In this document: piece after piece, positions 1 through 7,843 of the stretch
How positions within the stretch are numbered: the stretch's first letter is position 1
Layout of the letters: every line of letters starts with the position of its first letter
Assembly (NCBI RefSeq): GCF_002288825.1
Contig: NZ_NSLI01000003.1
Span: 434,001 to 498,000 of the forward strand
Reading direction: 5' to 3'
Length of the DNA: 64,000 nucleotides
DNA from: Sphingomonas lenta
GTDB taxonomy: Bacteria; Pseudomonadota; Alphaproteobacteria; Sphingomonadales; Sphingomonadaceae
Notes under the pieces: model-generated
Seen by the model: only the letters and a program-made list of their open reading frames with translations
What the model was told of the DNA's origin: nothing
Databases searched by the model: none
Program-made: the position numbers and the translations under genes

Positions 1-514
1 CCAAGAGCAGCGCGCCGTCGGGCAGCCGCTCGACCTCGTCGTTGTGGATGGTGATCGCATCCCAGGCGGGCGCGCGGCCGGCGAGCAGCGGGTGCGCGCG
101 GCCCTGGTCGGTCGGCGTGATGCGGCGCGTGATCCCGGCCTCGCGCCGCTTGCCCATCGAGCGCACGACGCCGCCCGCCGCGGCGGCGGCGACCTGGAGC
201 CCGGCGCAGGAGCCGAAAGACGGCGTGCCGCTGGCGAAGACGCGGCGCATGAACTCGATCTCGCGCCGAGCCTCCGGCGTGTCCTCGTAAACGTGGAGCG
301 GCGAGCCGGTCAGGAACACTGCGTCGTAGCCGGCGAGCGTTTCCCGATCAGGAATTTCATCGTCCGCGTCTGCGGGGGTGGCGCGCTCCACCTCTGCCCC
401 GGGCGCGAGCTGCAGCAACAAGTCGCGGAACGTCTCGCCCGAGCTACGCCCGACATTCGCGCGGCGGCGCTCGCGCGCGTCGGGCGGCTCGCTTTCCGCG
501 ACGAGAAACCTCAT
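1..514 (-). CDS. Class I glutamine amidotransferase-like protein (3' end beyond window)
   Basis: Reading from the ATG at 514 toward the left edge gives about 171 in-frame codons with no stop, so the C-terminus lies outside the window. The protein resembles the class I glutamine amidotransferase (GATase1) fold that releases ammonia from glutamine. The nucleophile elbow reads GSCAGLQ with Cys103, preceded by the family-typical FLTGSPLHVYED segment. The expected downstream His-Glu pair is not visible because of truncation. The start overlaps the stop of the isochorismatase-like gene as ATGA, so the two are probably co-translated. Stand-alone homologues are often annotated as GMP synthase-like, but the acceptor here is unknown. 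Confidence 0.85.
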   Translation of the reverse strand, partial: MRFLVAESEPPDARERRRANVGRSSGETFRDLLLQLAPGAEVERATPADADDEIPDRETLAGYDAVFLTGSPLHVYEDTPEARREIEFMRRVFASGTPSFGSCAGLQVAAAAAGGVVRSMGKRREAGITRRITPTDQGRAHPLLAGRAPAWDAITIHNDEVERLPDGALLL

Positions 515-1131
515 GCGCGGTCGATCCAATCCTTCAGCGTCATCTTCGTCGTGGGCGCGATCTCCGCCTTCATGCTGCCCCGCATGATCTCCAGCGCCCA
601 TTCGGCGCGCTGGGCGTCGCTGGCGGCGGTGCAGTCCTCCGGCACCCACAGCTCATATTCGCGCATGTGCGCGTCGGCGGCGGTGAACAGGATGCAGATG
701 TCGGCGGCGACGCCGGTGAGCACCAGCCGGCTCACCTCCAGGTGCGGCAGCAGCACGGGAAGGTTGGTCGCGTAGAAGCCGCTGAACTGCGGCTTGATGA
801 TGAAGAAGTCGTCTGCGCGGGGCTCCAGCTTCTCGGCGAGCGCGCGGCCGCGGCTGTTGCGGCACATCTCGACCAGGCGCGAGCGCTCGGAATGCCACTG
901 GTCGTAATTGTCGTTGACGTAGACGACGGGCACGCCTGCCTCTGTCGCTTCGTCGCGCAGGCGCGCGATCGCGTCGGCGGCGGCTTCGGCGGCGGGGCGC
1001 ATCTTCTCGCCGCCGCCGAAGTCGAGCGTGTTGAACATGTCGATGATGAGGAGCGCGGTGCGCCCGGCGGCGGGCTCGCGCTCGGTCGTGCACGCCTCGC
1101 CGCCGCTCTGGTCTTCGCCTTGTTCGGCCAT
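511..1131 (-). CDS. Isochorismatase-family cysteine hydrolase
   Basis: This 206-residue protein matches the isochorismatase-like hydrolase family (nicotinamidases, N-carbamoyl amidases, isochorismatases). The putative catalytic triad is visible: Asp31 in ALLIIDMFN, Lys113 in FFIIKPQFSGFY and Cys146 in LTGVAADICILF, followed by the usual DAHMREY helix. The first 22 or so residues (rich in E, G and Q) are extra and probably disordered. The exact substrate cannot be read from sequence. It sits 27 bases downstream of the YkuD gene on the same strand and overlaps the amidotransferase gene by 4 bases, suggesting an amide-hydrolysing pair in one transcript. Confidence 0.88.
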   Translation of the reverse strand: MAEQGEDQSGGEACTTEREPAAGRTALLIIDMFNTLDFGGGEKMRPAAEAAADAIARLRDEATEAGVPVVYVNDNYDQWHSERSRLVEMCRNSRGRALAEKLEPRADDFFIIKPQFSGFYATNLPVLLPHLEVSRLVLTGVAADICILFTAADAHMREYELWVPEDCTAASDAQRAEWALEIMRGSMKAEIAPTTKMTLKDWIDRA

Positions 1132-1158
1132 GCCAGGCCTAGCGCGTCATATCGGCGC

Positions 1159-1758
1159 TTAGTTCCCGGCGATCGCGGCGAGCTGCGCCTCGTTGGCGCG
1201 GGCCGCGTCCGTGCGCACCATCTCCGGGTCGAGCTCCGCGCCGACGGGGATGCCGTCGGTCACGACCACGGTGGTGCCGATGTCCGTCACCTCGAACAGC
1301 TTCTGGGCGAAGGCGGTGGGCAGGCGGATGCAGCCGTGCGACGCGGGGAAGCCCGGGTTGCGCCCCGCGTGGAGCGCGATCCCGTCCCAGGTCAGCCGCT
1401 GCATGTACGGCATGGCGACGCCGTAGATGTTGGACGTGTGCTTCTGCGCTTTTTGCAGGATAGGGAAGACGCCGGTGGGCGTATCGTCGCCCGGCTTGCC
1501 GGTGGAGACGGCGCTGGCCGCGACGAGCGCCTCGCCGCGATAGACGAAGGCGCGCTGGAGGGGGATGCTGATCACCACGGTCACCGGCTCGACGGAGCCG
1601 GTGTCGGCCCAGACGAACTTGCCGGGGGGAAGCTCGGCGGCGGCGACCTCGATCGCGACCGCTCCATCGCCGGACGACCCGTCATTGGCTTTCGCGTTCG
1701 CCGGGACCGCTCCCAGGGCCAACGCCGCTCCGATCATCACCTTGAACGCTGTACGCAT
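1159..1758 (-). CDS. L,D-transpeptidase (YkuD domain), exported
   Basis: The 199-residue product starts with a cleavable signal peptide (MRTAFKVMIG followed by an Ala-rich core ending near ANAKA), placing it in the periplasm. The YkuD catalytic signature is complete: His130 in IALHAG and SHGCIRLP with His141 and the nucleophile Cys143. Enzymes of this family form 3-3 peptidoglycan cross-links or attach proteins to peptidoglycan. It is divergent from a second, differently built L,D-transpeptidase at 1964. The start at 1758 is chosen because it gives the signal peptide directly. Confidence 0.92.
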   Translation of the reverse strand: MRTAFKVMIGAALALGAVPANAKANDGSSGDGAVAIEVAAAELPPGKFVWADTGSVEPVTVVISIPLQRAFVYRGEALVAASAVSTGKPGDDTPTGVFPILQKAQKHTSNIYGVAMPYMQRLTWDGIALHAGRNPGFPASHGCIRLPTAFAQKLFEVTDIGTTVVVTDGIPVGAELDPEMVRTDAARANEAQLAAIAGN

Positions 1759-1963
1759 GATCTGAACCCTCGAACCGTTTCCCCTCCTCTCAAGCCGCAG
1801 AACGCGCTTCGTACTCGTTGGTGCCGACCCATATTTTTCGCGCCAGGATGGAACAAATCACGACGAACGGAGGCGAAGACAGGGCGACCTGCTCCGAAAC
1901 GATCGGAATTTCCGTGGCGGATCAGCTATATAAGTCGGACCGATAACGGGTGGGGATGCCTAG

Positions 1964-2671
1964 ATGCAGGAAGAATTCGACGTTCTGCACGCGCGCCGCG
2001 CGCTCCTGAAGAACGGGCTGGTGCTGGCCGGCTCGCTCGCGGTGCCCTCGGCGGTGGCGATCGCCGCCGACCGCAAGCTGACGTCGAAGGACCTGGCTCC
2101 CGTCACCGCGCCGCCCGCGCCCAAGCGCGCCGCGATCGCCCCGCGCCCCGTCACCTCTCCCCGCGTCGTCCGCCCGGAACTGATGCGCAAGGCCATGGCC
2201 GCGCTGGAGCGGCACGGGAACCGCGTGAAGCGCGACCGCATGGCGATCGTGGACTTCGCCGCGAAGTCGAACGAAGCGCGCTTCCACTTCATTGACCTCG
2301 CCAGCGGCAACTCGACCTCGTCGCGCGTATGCCACGGCAGCGGCTCCGACCCGGCGCATACGGGCTGGCTCCAGCGCTTCTCGAACGTGCACGGCTCCAA
2401 CGCCACGTCGGAGGGCGCGTACGTCACGGCCGATTACTACTACGGCAAGCATGGGCGTTCGCAGCGGCTGCACGGGCTCGACCGCACCAACTCGAACGCG
2501 CTGGAGCGCGCGATCGTGATCCACGGCGCGTGGTACGCCAACGCGGACGTGCTCCGCTCGCGCGGCGTGCTGGGCCGCAGCCAGGGCTGCTTCGCCTTCG
2601 CTGAGAACGAGTTGGCGTCGGTGTTCGACCGGCTCGGGCCGGGCCGGCTGATCTACGCCGCCAAGGTCTGA
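1964..2671 (+). CDS. Murein L,D-transpeptidase catalytic domain protein (YkuD_2 type), Tat-like leader
   Basis: This 235-residue protein has an N-terminal leader with ARRALLKNGLVLAGSLAV, an RR pair ahead of a hydrophobic stretch, compatible with export and possibly Tat-dependent. Residues about 70-235 match the second YkuD-like family: the HG of VIHGAW (His187) and a Cys209 in RSQGCFAF, where the classic SHGC of canonical YkuD is SQGC. Proteins of this type are usually called murein L,D-transpeptidase catalytic domain family. The last 19 bases overlap convergently with the 3' end of the GT2 gene. A TATATA stretch at 1927-1932 lies just upstream, but no matching -35 is evident. Confidence 0.88.
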   Translation: MQEEFDVLHARRALLKNGLVLAGSLAVPSAVAIAADRKLTSKDLAPVTAPPAPKRAAIAPRPVTSPRVVRPELMRKAMAALERHGNRVKRDRMAIVDFAAKSNEARFHFIDLASGNSTSSRVCHGSGSDPAHTGWLQRFSNVHGSNATSEGAYVTADYYYGKHGRSQRLHGLDRTNSNALERAIVIHGAWYANADVLRSRGVLGRSQGCFAFAENELASVFDRLGPGRLIYAAKV

Positions 2672-3732
2672 CCCGCGATAGTCCGACCGAGGGTCCGGCG
2701 GAGCCGCCGCGCGGCGCCGACCGCGCGCGAGGTCAGCAGCGCCTCGACGCCGGCGAGCCCCAGACCGAGTTCCGGCGGGCGTACCGCCCATAGGTCGGCG
2801 AGCGATAGGGCGCCGCTCCGTAAGGCGGTCCGGCCGACGCGCGTCCAGCGCCTGGCCGTCTCCCAACGGATGAGCCGCGCGTCCTCCGCGTCGACGGGGC
2901 GCGTCGCGAGGAAGTGCGCCTGCGCACGCGCGACCGCGTCGCCGAGCGCCGCGAGCGTGGCGCGGTCGGGCACGGGCTCGAACAGCATAAGGTGCCGCAC
3001 GATCAGTGCCGCGGCGGCGGGCGCGTCCGCGCCGAACAGCGGCTCGTGGATCTCCAGGAGCGTGCGCTCGGCGCCCTCGTGCATCGTCGCCGTGAAGCGC
3101 TGCGACGCGGCGGCGCCGTGGATGCGGTAGTCCAGGAGCACGGCGTCTAGCCGCGCGATCCGCCCGTGCGCGAGCAGCCGGTTGTAGAGGTCGAAATCCT
3201 CCGCATAGAGCCGGTCGGTGCGCGTGAACGGCCGGAGCCGCTTCGCCACGTCGGTGCGGATCATCATCGTCGACCAGACGAGCGGGTTCTCGATCCGGAG
3301 CAGCCATTCGATGAGCGCGGGCGTGGTGTTGGGCGCGTCGTTCGGCGTCCGCCGACGCCCGTCCTCCAGGAACGCCGCCGCCGTGCCCAGCGCGACGACG
3401 TCGTTATGTGTTTCAAGATAGGCGACCTGACGCCGCAGCCGGTCGGGGCGGCACAGATCGTCATGGTCGAGGCCCGCGACGTAGCGCCCGCGCGCGTGTT
3501 CGAGCGCCAAGTTGCGCGCGCGCACCGGGCCGCCGTTCGCGGGCGAGCGCAACGCGCGCACGCGCGGGTCGGGCCAGTCGCGGAGCAGCTCGAAGCTGCC
3601 GTCCGCGGAGCAGTCGTCGACGACGACGAGCTCCCAGTCGGTGAAGGTCTGCGCCTCCAGGCTGCGCAGCGTCTCGGGCAGCAGGGCCGCGCCGTTGTAG
3701 GCGGCCATGACCACGCTGACGGTCGGGGTCAT
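2653..3732 (-). CDS. Family 2 glycosyltransferase
   Basis: Starting at the ATG at 3732 (MTPTVSVVMAAYNGAA), the 359-residue product opens directly with the GT-A nucleotide-binding fold: VVVDDCSADGS, then GGPVRARNLAL and the metal-binding acidic cluster GLDHDDLCRPD. This is a typical inverting GT2 enzyme acting on a nucleotide-activated sugar in the cytoplasm. A 24-codon upstream extension in the same frame was rejected because it lies inside the preceding gene. The ATG overlaps the stop of the aminotransferase-oxidoreductase fusion gene (ATGA), so the two are translationally coupled, suggesting this enzyme transfers whatever sugar the fusion protein makes. The 3' end overlaps the YkuD_2 gene on the other strand. 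Confidence 0.9.
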   Translation of the reverse strand: MTPTVSVVMAAYNGAALLPETLRSLEAQTFTDWELVVVDDCSADGSFELLRDWPDPRVRALRSPANGGPVRARNLALEHARGRYVAGLDHDDLCRPDRLRRQVAYLETHNDVVALGTAAAFLEDGRRRTPNDAPNTTPALIEWLLRIENPLVWSTMMIRTDVAKRLRPFTRTDRLYAEDFDLYNRLLAHGRIARLDAVLLDYRIHGAAASQRFTATMHEGAERTLLEIHEPLFGADAPAAAALIVRHLMLFEPVPDRATLAALGDAVARAQAHFLATRPVDAEDARLIRWETARRWTRVGRTALRSGALSLADLWAVRPPELGLGLAGVEALLTSRAVGAARRLRRTLGRTIAGQTLAA

Positions 3733-6209
3733 GCGACGGCCCGGAGCGCGGGTTCGAGCAGCTGGTCGACGATCATCGCGCCCACGTCGTTCTGCCACAG
3801 CCACAGGCCGTTCGCCTGGCCGGAGAAGCTCGCCTCGCCGCCGAGCTTGCCCCAGGGCACGAAGCCGGCCGCGAGCCCGATGCCGTAGACGCCCGGCACC
3901 GCCGCGCCGTCCGCGCCGAGCACGCGGCAGTGGCGGTCGACCATGGGGCGGTCCCGATCGGCGGCGAGCGGCAGGCCCATGCCCGCCTCGTCGAGCAGCG
4001 GCAGCACGCGGGGGCGGTAGCCGAGCGCGGCGATCACGAGGTCGGCCCCGCGCACGATCGCGCGCGCGTCCTCGTCTTCGTCGCCGCCGATCCGGTGCAG
4101 GCGGACGCGCGGGTCGGCCGCGCGGCCGTCCACCTCCAGCATCCGCAGCAGCAGCTGGCGCGCCTCCAGCCGGAAGCCGGCTAAGCGGTAGACGAAGCCC
4201 GACACGGGGCAGACGTCGCGGTCGGTGAAGTCCGTGTAGCCCTCGGCGTGCGCGGCCTCGACCGAGTGGTAGAAGGGGCGAAGCGGGCGGCGGTGGAGCA
4301 AGGTGACCGCGCCCGCGCCGAGCGCGAGGCCGGGGCGGCTCCGGAGCAGGAGCGCGACGGCGGTGAGGGCGCTGGTCGAGCCGCCGATCACCGCGATGCG
4401 CGGCGCGCGCTTGTTCTGAAGCAAGGCTGCGACGTGCTGGAGGCCGCCGGAGCTAAGCACCTCGTCCGACTGGAGCAGGCGGCCGTCGGCGAGTTCCAGG
4501 AGCGGTGCGCCCGCCACCTGCTGCGTCGCCAAGCGGTCGAGCGGCTGGTGGCCTCCGGTCGCGATCACGAGGTTGCGCGCCAGCCGTTCGGATCCCGCCC
4601 CGTCGGTGACGCGGCGCAGCGCCACGCGCCAGAGATCGCCCGCGCGGGTGGCGGACACGACCTCGTGGCCCGTCAGCACCTCGCCGCCTTGTCCGCGGAC
4701 GATGCCGCCCAGCCGCTCGCCGGTGGCGGCGAGGAGCGGGCCCACCTCGGCGAGCGGCACGCCCAGACCGTCGGCGTGGCGCTCGACGGCATGGGCGGCG
4801 GGGTGGTCGGCGAGCGAGGCGAGTTCGGGGTGCGGATTGCCGCGCACGGCCGTCAGGAAGGTCTGCGCGGTAGAGTCGGAGTTGATGGCGTAGCGCGCGA
4901 GCCTGCCCTGGCCGAGGCCGGCGCTCCGCTCGACGAGCACCAGCCCTTGCGACAGCGCCTCCAGCCGTCCGCTCTTGGATGCGGCGGTGAGGAGCGCGGT
5001 GCCGGCCGGCCCACCGCCGGCGATCAGCGCGGACGCGATCGGGGGTGCGGCGCGGACGGTCGCGGGCGTGGTGCGGCCCAGGCGCCCGCACGCGGCGGCG
5101 AGCGCGGCGGCGGCGCGGCGGGCGTCCTCCACCGTCATCGCGTCGGTGATCGGCAGCGACAGCAGCCGGCCGCCCACCGCGTCGGCGACGGGCGTGGGCT
5201 CGATCAGCGCCGAGTCGCGGAACCAGGGCTGCTGGCCTAGATGCGGCGAGAAGTAGCGGCCGACGCCGATCCCTTGCGCCTCCAGCGCGGCGGCGATCGC
5301 GTCGCGGCGTTCCGCTACTCGGTCAGGAAGCATGACGGGCATGAACTGGCTCGCGCGGCGCAGGCCCGCGACGCGCTGCAGGCCGAAGCCGGCGAGCGAC
5401 CCGCGATACGCCTGCTCCAGCGCGGCGCGATGCGCGCAGGCCGCGTCGAAGCCGGCCAGCTTCGCGCGCGCCATCACCGCGATCACCTCGGGCAGCTTGG
5501 CGTTGACACCCGGGCCCGTGGCGGAGCGCGGTTCGCCGAAGCCGAAGCTCGCCATGCGCCGTAGCCGCTCGATCAGCTGGACGTCGCCCGAGTGGACCAG
5601 TCCGCCTTCCGCGACGGAGAAGGGCTTGGTCGCATGCATCGAGAACACCACCGGGAAGGGCGCGTCGGCACCAAAGCCGACGCCCGCCTCGTCCAGCGTG
5701 CCGAGCGAGGCGGCGGCGTCGACCACCACGCCGACGCCGAAGCGCTTGGAGAACCAGCGATAGCGGTCGAGGTCGATCGCGTTGCCGAAGGTGGCGTAGG
5801 GCACAACGACCGACACGCGTCCGGCGTAAGCGTGGAGCAACCGCTCCTCATCGCGTGGGCAGGCGGACCAGTCGTCCGGGTCGATGTCGCAGACGAGCGG
5901 CGTCAGCCCCGCCCATTGCGCGGCGTGCGCGGTGGCGGCGAAGGTCAGCGCGGGCACCAGCGCGAGCGATTCCGGCCGCGGCCGGGCGCCCGCGGCATCG
6001 CGGATCGCGATCATCAGGCCCAAGGTCGCGTTCGCCACCGCCAGGCACGCGCCCCGGCCGCCGAACAGCCGCTCCGTCGCCTCGGCTTCGAAGGCGCGGA
6101 CCTCGGGTCCGTTGTTGCTGAACACGCCCGACGCCTCCACGCGGCGCAGGTCGGGGCCGAGCTCGCTCAGGCGCGGCGGGTTGGGGGCGATGAGCGGAAG
6201 AGGGGTCAT
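3729..6209 (-). CDS. Fusion protein: DegT/DnrJ/EryC1-type PLP aminotransferase + FAD/NAD(P)-binding oxidoreductase
   Basis: This is one uninterrupted 826-codon frame with two enzyme domains. Residues about 1-375 look like a DegT/DnrJ/EryC1/StrS sugar aminotransferase: PALTFAATAHAA, VVVDAAASLGT and the PLP-lysine motif SMHATKPFSVAEGG with Lys195. After a short Ala/Thr linker (about 376-394), residues 395-826 form an FAD/NAD(P) oxidoreductase: GGGPAG at 398-403, an ATGG motif at 550-553, a second dinucleotide fold AVIGGSTSA at 606-614, and a C-terminal segment with VYGIGLAAGFVP. The second half resembles flavin-dependent N-monooxygenase-like proteins more than disulfide reductases, but I cannot fix the reaction. 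Family size for each part alone is near 370-430 residues, so both look complete. The gene is coupled to the GT2 downstream. An amino-sugar that is then oxidised is a plausible inference only. Confidence 0.85.
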   Translation of the reverse strand: MTPLPLIAPNPPRLSELGPDLRRVEASGVFSNNGPEVRAFEAEATERLFGGRGACLAVANATLGLMIAIRDAAGARPRPESLALVPALTFAATAHAAQWAGLTPLVCDIDPDDWSACPRDEERLLHAYAGRVSVVVPYATFGNAIDLDRYRWFSKRFGVGVVVDAAASLGTLDEAGVGFGADAPFPVVFSMHATKPFSVAEGGLVHSGDVQLIERLRRMASFGFGEPRSATGPGVNAKLPEVIAVMARAKLAGFDAACAHRAALEQAYRGSLAGFGLQRVAGLRRASQFMPVMLPDRVAERRDAIAAALEAQGIGVGRYFSPHLGQQPWFRDSALIEPTPVADAVGGRLLSLPITDAMTVEDARRAAAALAAACGRLGRTTPATVRAAPPIASALIAGGGPAGTALLTAASKSGRLEALSQGLVLVERSAGLGQGRLARYAINSDSTAQTFLTAVRGNPHPELASLADHPAAHAVERHADGLGVPLAEVGPLLAATGERLGGIVRGQGGEVLTGHEVVSATRAGDLWRVALRRVTDGAGSERLARNLVIATGGHQPLDRLATQQVAGAPLLELADGRLLQSDEVLSSGGLQHVAALLQNKRAPRIAVIGGSTSALTAVALLLRSRPGLALGAGAVTLLHRRPLRPFYHSVEAAHAEGYTDFTDRDVCPVSGFVYRLAGFRLEARQLLLRMLEVDGRAADPRVRLHRIGGDEDEDARAIVRGADLVIAALGYRPRVLPLLDEAGMGLPLAADRDRPMVDRHCRVLGADGAAVPGVYGIGLAAGFVPWGKLGGEASFSGQANGLWLWQNDVGAMIVDQLLEPALRAVA

Positions 6210-6347
6210 GCGGGTTCCCGGCCTGTTTCGGCCGGCGGGTATGCGGCGTGACGCCCTAAGAACCCGTTAGGGAGGACTTGCGCGGCCGGGGCCGCTCGGG
6301 GCAGAGATGCCGGAGCGGCCGTTTGGGGCCGCGGGGGTGGTTTTTCC

Positions 6348-7463
6348 GTGCGTTCCGAAGTGCTTCCCGCGCCGTTGAGGGCGCTGCCGCTCAAGATGCT
6401 GGGCGCGATGCTGGGCGCCACTGCGCTGGGGCTGGCGACCCTGTTCTCCGCCGCGGGCGGCAAGATGACGCCCTGGGCGATGAACCAGAGCGTGCGCTTC
6501 GGCGTGCTGTTCGTGGTGATGCTGGCGCTGTCCTACATCCGCGCGGAGACGTGGAAGCGGATCGCTTATCCGGGCTACGCGATCGCGCTCGTGATGCTGA
6601 TCGTCGTGGAGGCGATGGGCCATGTCGGCATGGGCGCGCAGCGCTGGATCGACCTCGGCATCATCCGCATCCAGCCGTCCGAGTTCATGAAGCTGGCGGT
6701 CGTGCTGAGCCTCGCGCGCTTCTTCCACGGCGTGCCGCCGCGCTACATCAGCCAGCCGACCGTGCTGGTCGTACCCGCCTTGCTGATCGGCACGCCCATG
6801 GCGCTCGTGATGCTGCAACCCGACCTCGGCACCGCGCTGATGATCACCTTCTCCGGCATCGCGATCATGTTCCTGGCGGGCATCCAGCTGCGCTGGTTCA
6901 TCGGCGGCGCGGCGCTGGTCGGGGCGATGCTGCCGGTGGCGTGGAATATGCTACATGAGTATCAACGTAACCGTGTGCTGATCTTCATGGATCCGGAGTC
7001 GGATCCGCTGGGCACGGGCTACCACATCTCGCAGTCCAAGATCGCGATCGGGTCGAGCGGGCTGTTCGGCAAGGGCTATCTCCAGGGGTCGCAGAGCCAT
7101 CTCGACTATCTGCCGGAGAAGCACACCGACTTCATCTTCGCGACGATGATGGAGGAGTGGGGGTTGTTCGGCGGCCTCCTGACGCTCGCCGCGTATGGCT
7201 ACGTCATCTGGTGGGGTTTCGGCCTCGCCCAGCGCTGTTCGACGGTGTTCAACCGGTTGGTGGCTATGGGATTGAGTTTCACGCTTTTCCTCTATGTCGG
7301 CATCAACCTGTCGATGGTGATGGGCTTGGCGCCGGTGGTGGGCATCCCGCTCCCGCTGTTCAGCTATGGCGGGTCGGCGATGATGACGGTGATGATCCTA
7401 TTGGGGATCCTGCTCAGCATCCATCGGGAGGAGGGGCGGCGGTCGTCACCCGGCCTTCTCTGA
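6348..7463 (+). CDS. rodA: Rod shape-determining protein RodA (SEDS peptidoglycan polymerase)
   Basis: The 371-residue product is a multi-pass inner-membrane SEDS protein. Diagnostic segments are QRWIDLGIIRIQPSEFMKL, the catalytic-region LQPDLGTALMITF, YLPEKHTDFIFA with the conserved EKHTDF, and GIPLPLFSYGGSAMM near the C-terminus. RodA polymerises glycan strands during cell elongation together with PBP2 and MreBCD. None of these usual partners is adjacent here: the upstream gene runs the other way and downstream is a convergent Rieske gene overlapping by 50 bases. The GTG at 6348 is the chosen start; it follows a T-rich stretch and has no strong Shine-Dalgarno sequence, so an internal ATG near 6394 cannot be excluded. 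Confidence 0.95.
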   Translation: MRSEVLPAPLRALPLKMLGAMLGATALGLATLFSAAGGKMTPWAMNQSVRFGVLFVVMLALSYIRAETWKRIAYPGYAIALVMLIVVEAMGHVGMGAQRWIDLGIIRIQPSEFMKLAVVLSLARFFHGVPPRYISQPTVLVVPALLIGTPMALVMLQPDLGTALMITFSGIAIMFLAGIQLRWFIGGAALVGAMLPVAWNMLHEYQRNRVLIFMDPESDPLGTGYHISQSKIAIGSSGLFGKGYLQGSQSHLDYLPEKHTDFIFATMMEEWGLFGGLLTLAAYGYVIWWGFGLAQRCSTVFNRLVAMGLSFTLFLYVGINLSMVMGLAPVVGIPLPLFSYGGSAMMTVMILLGILLSIHREEGRRSSPGLL

Positions 7464-7788
7464 CCTCCACGGGCCAGGGCGTGAGCCGCTGGCCCATACA
7501 GGGCCCGCTCAGGCACGCCCCGGTCTCCGCATCGAAAATAGCGCCGTGCCAGCTACATAGCACCGAGCCGTCGGGCGCCAAATAGTCGTCGAGCTTCTGC
7601 GCGAGCGGCAGGCCGGCGTGCGGGCAGCGGTCGGCGTAGCCGAATACTCGGTCACCCCGCCGCACGACGAAGCCGTGGAAGCGGCCGGCGCGCATCTCCA
7701 GCACAAAGCCGCGCGCGCCGCCGTCGGGAATGAGCTCGAGCGGGCCGAGCGCGACGCCCGCGGGGGTGCTGTAGACGCGGGGAAGCAT
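7414..7788 (-). CDS. Small Rieske [2Fe-2S] protein
   Basis: This 124-residue protein carries a complete Rieske cluster-binding pair: CPHAGLPL and, 17 residues later, CSWHGAIFD, giving the expected two Cys and two His ligands. There is no membrane segment or oxygenase catalytic domain, so it is a stand-alone ferredoxin-like Rieske protein of the NirD/BphF type, probably donating electrons to a partner enzyme. It lies 55 bases downstream of hmgA on the same strand and may be co-transcribed with the aromatic catabolism genes. Its 3' end overlaps rodA convergently. Confidence 0.88.
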   Translation of the reverse strand: MLPRVYSTPAGVALGPLELIPDGGARGFVLEMRAGRFHGFVVRRGDRVFGYADRCPHAGLPLAQKLDDYLAPDGSVLCSWHGAIFDAETGACLSGPCMGQRLTPWPVEVREGRVTTAAPPPDGC

Positions 7789-7843
7789 TACAGACAGTAC
7801 AGTTGACCAATATCGTTTTTCGGCACGTCCCGACCCCCGATCG

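Noticed and set aside
1850..1880. GGAAC near 1846 as an EcfG promoter for the YkuD_2 gene
   Set aside because: No CGTT occurs 16-17 bases downstream.
1922..3307. 461-codon minus frame over the YkuD_2 and glycosyltransferase genes
   Set aside because: Arg/Ala/Asp-rich noise with no motif; real genes occupy both strands.
6314..6345. Hairpin followed by TTTTT just upstream of rodA
   Set aside because: GCGGCC/GGGCCGC pairing exists, but it would end transcription of nothing on this strand; the run is interrupted and overlaps the rodA start, so a terminator or attenuator call is unsupported.
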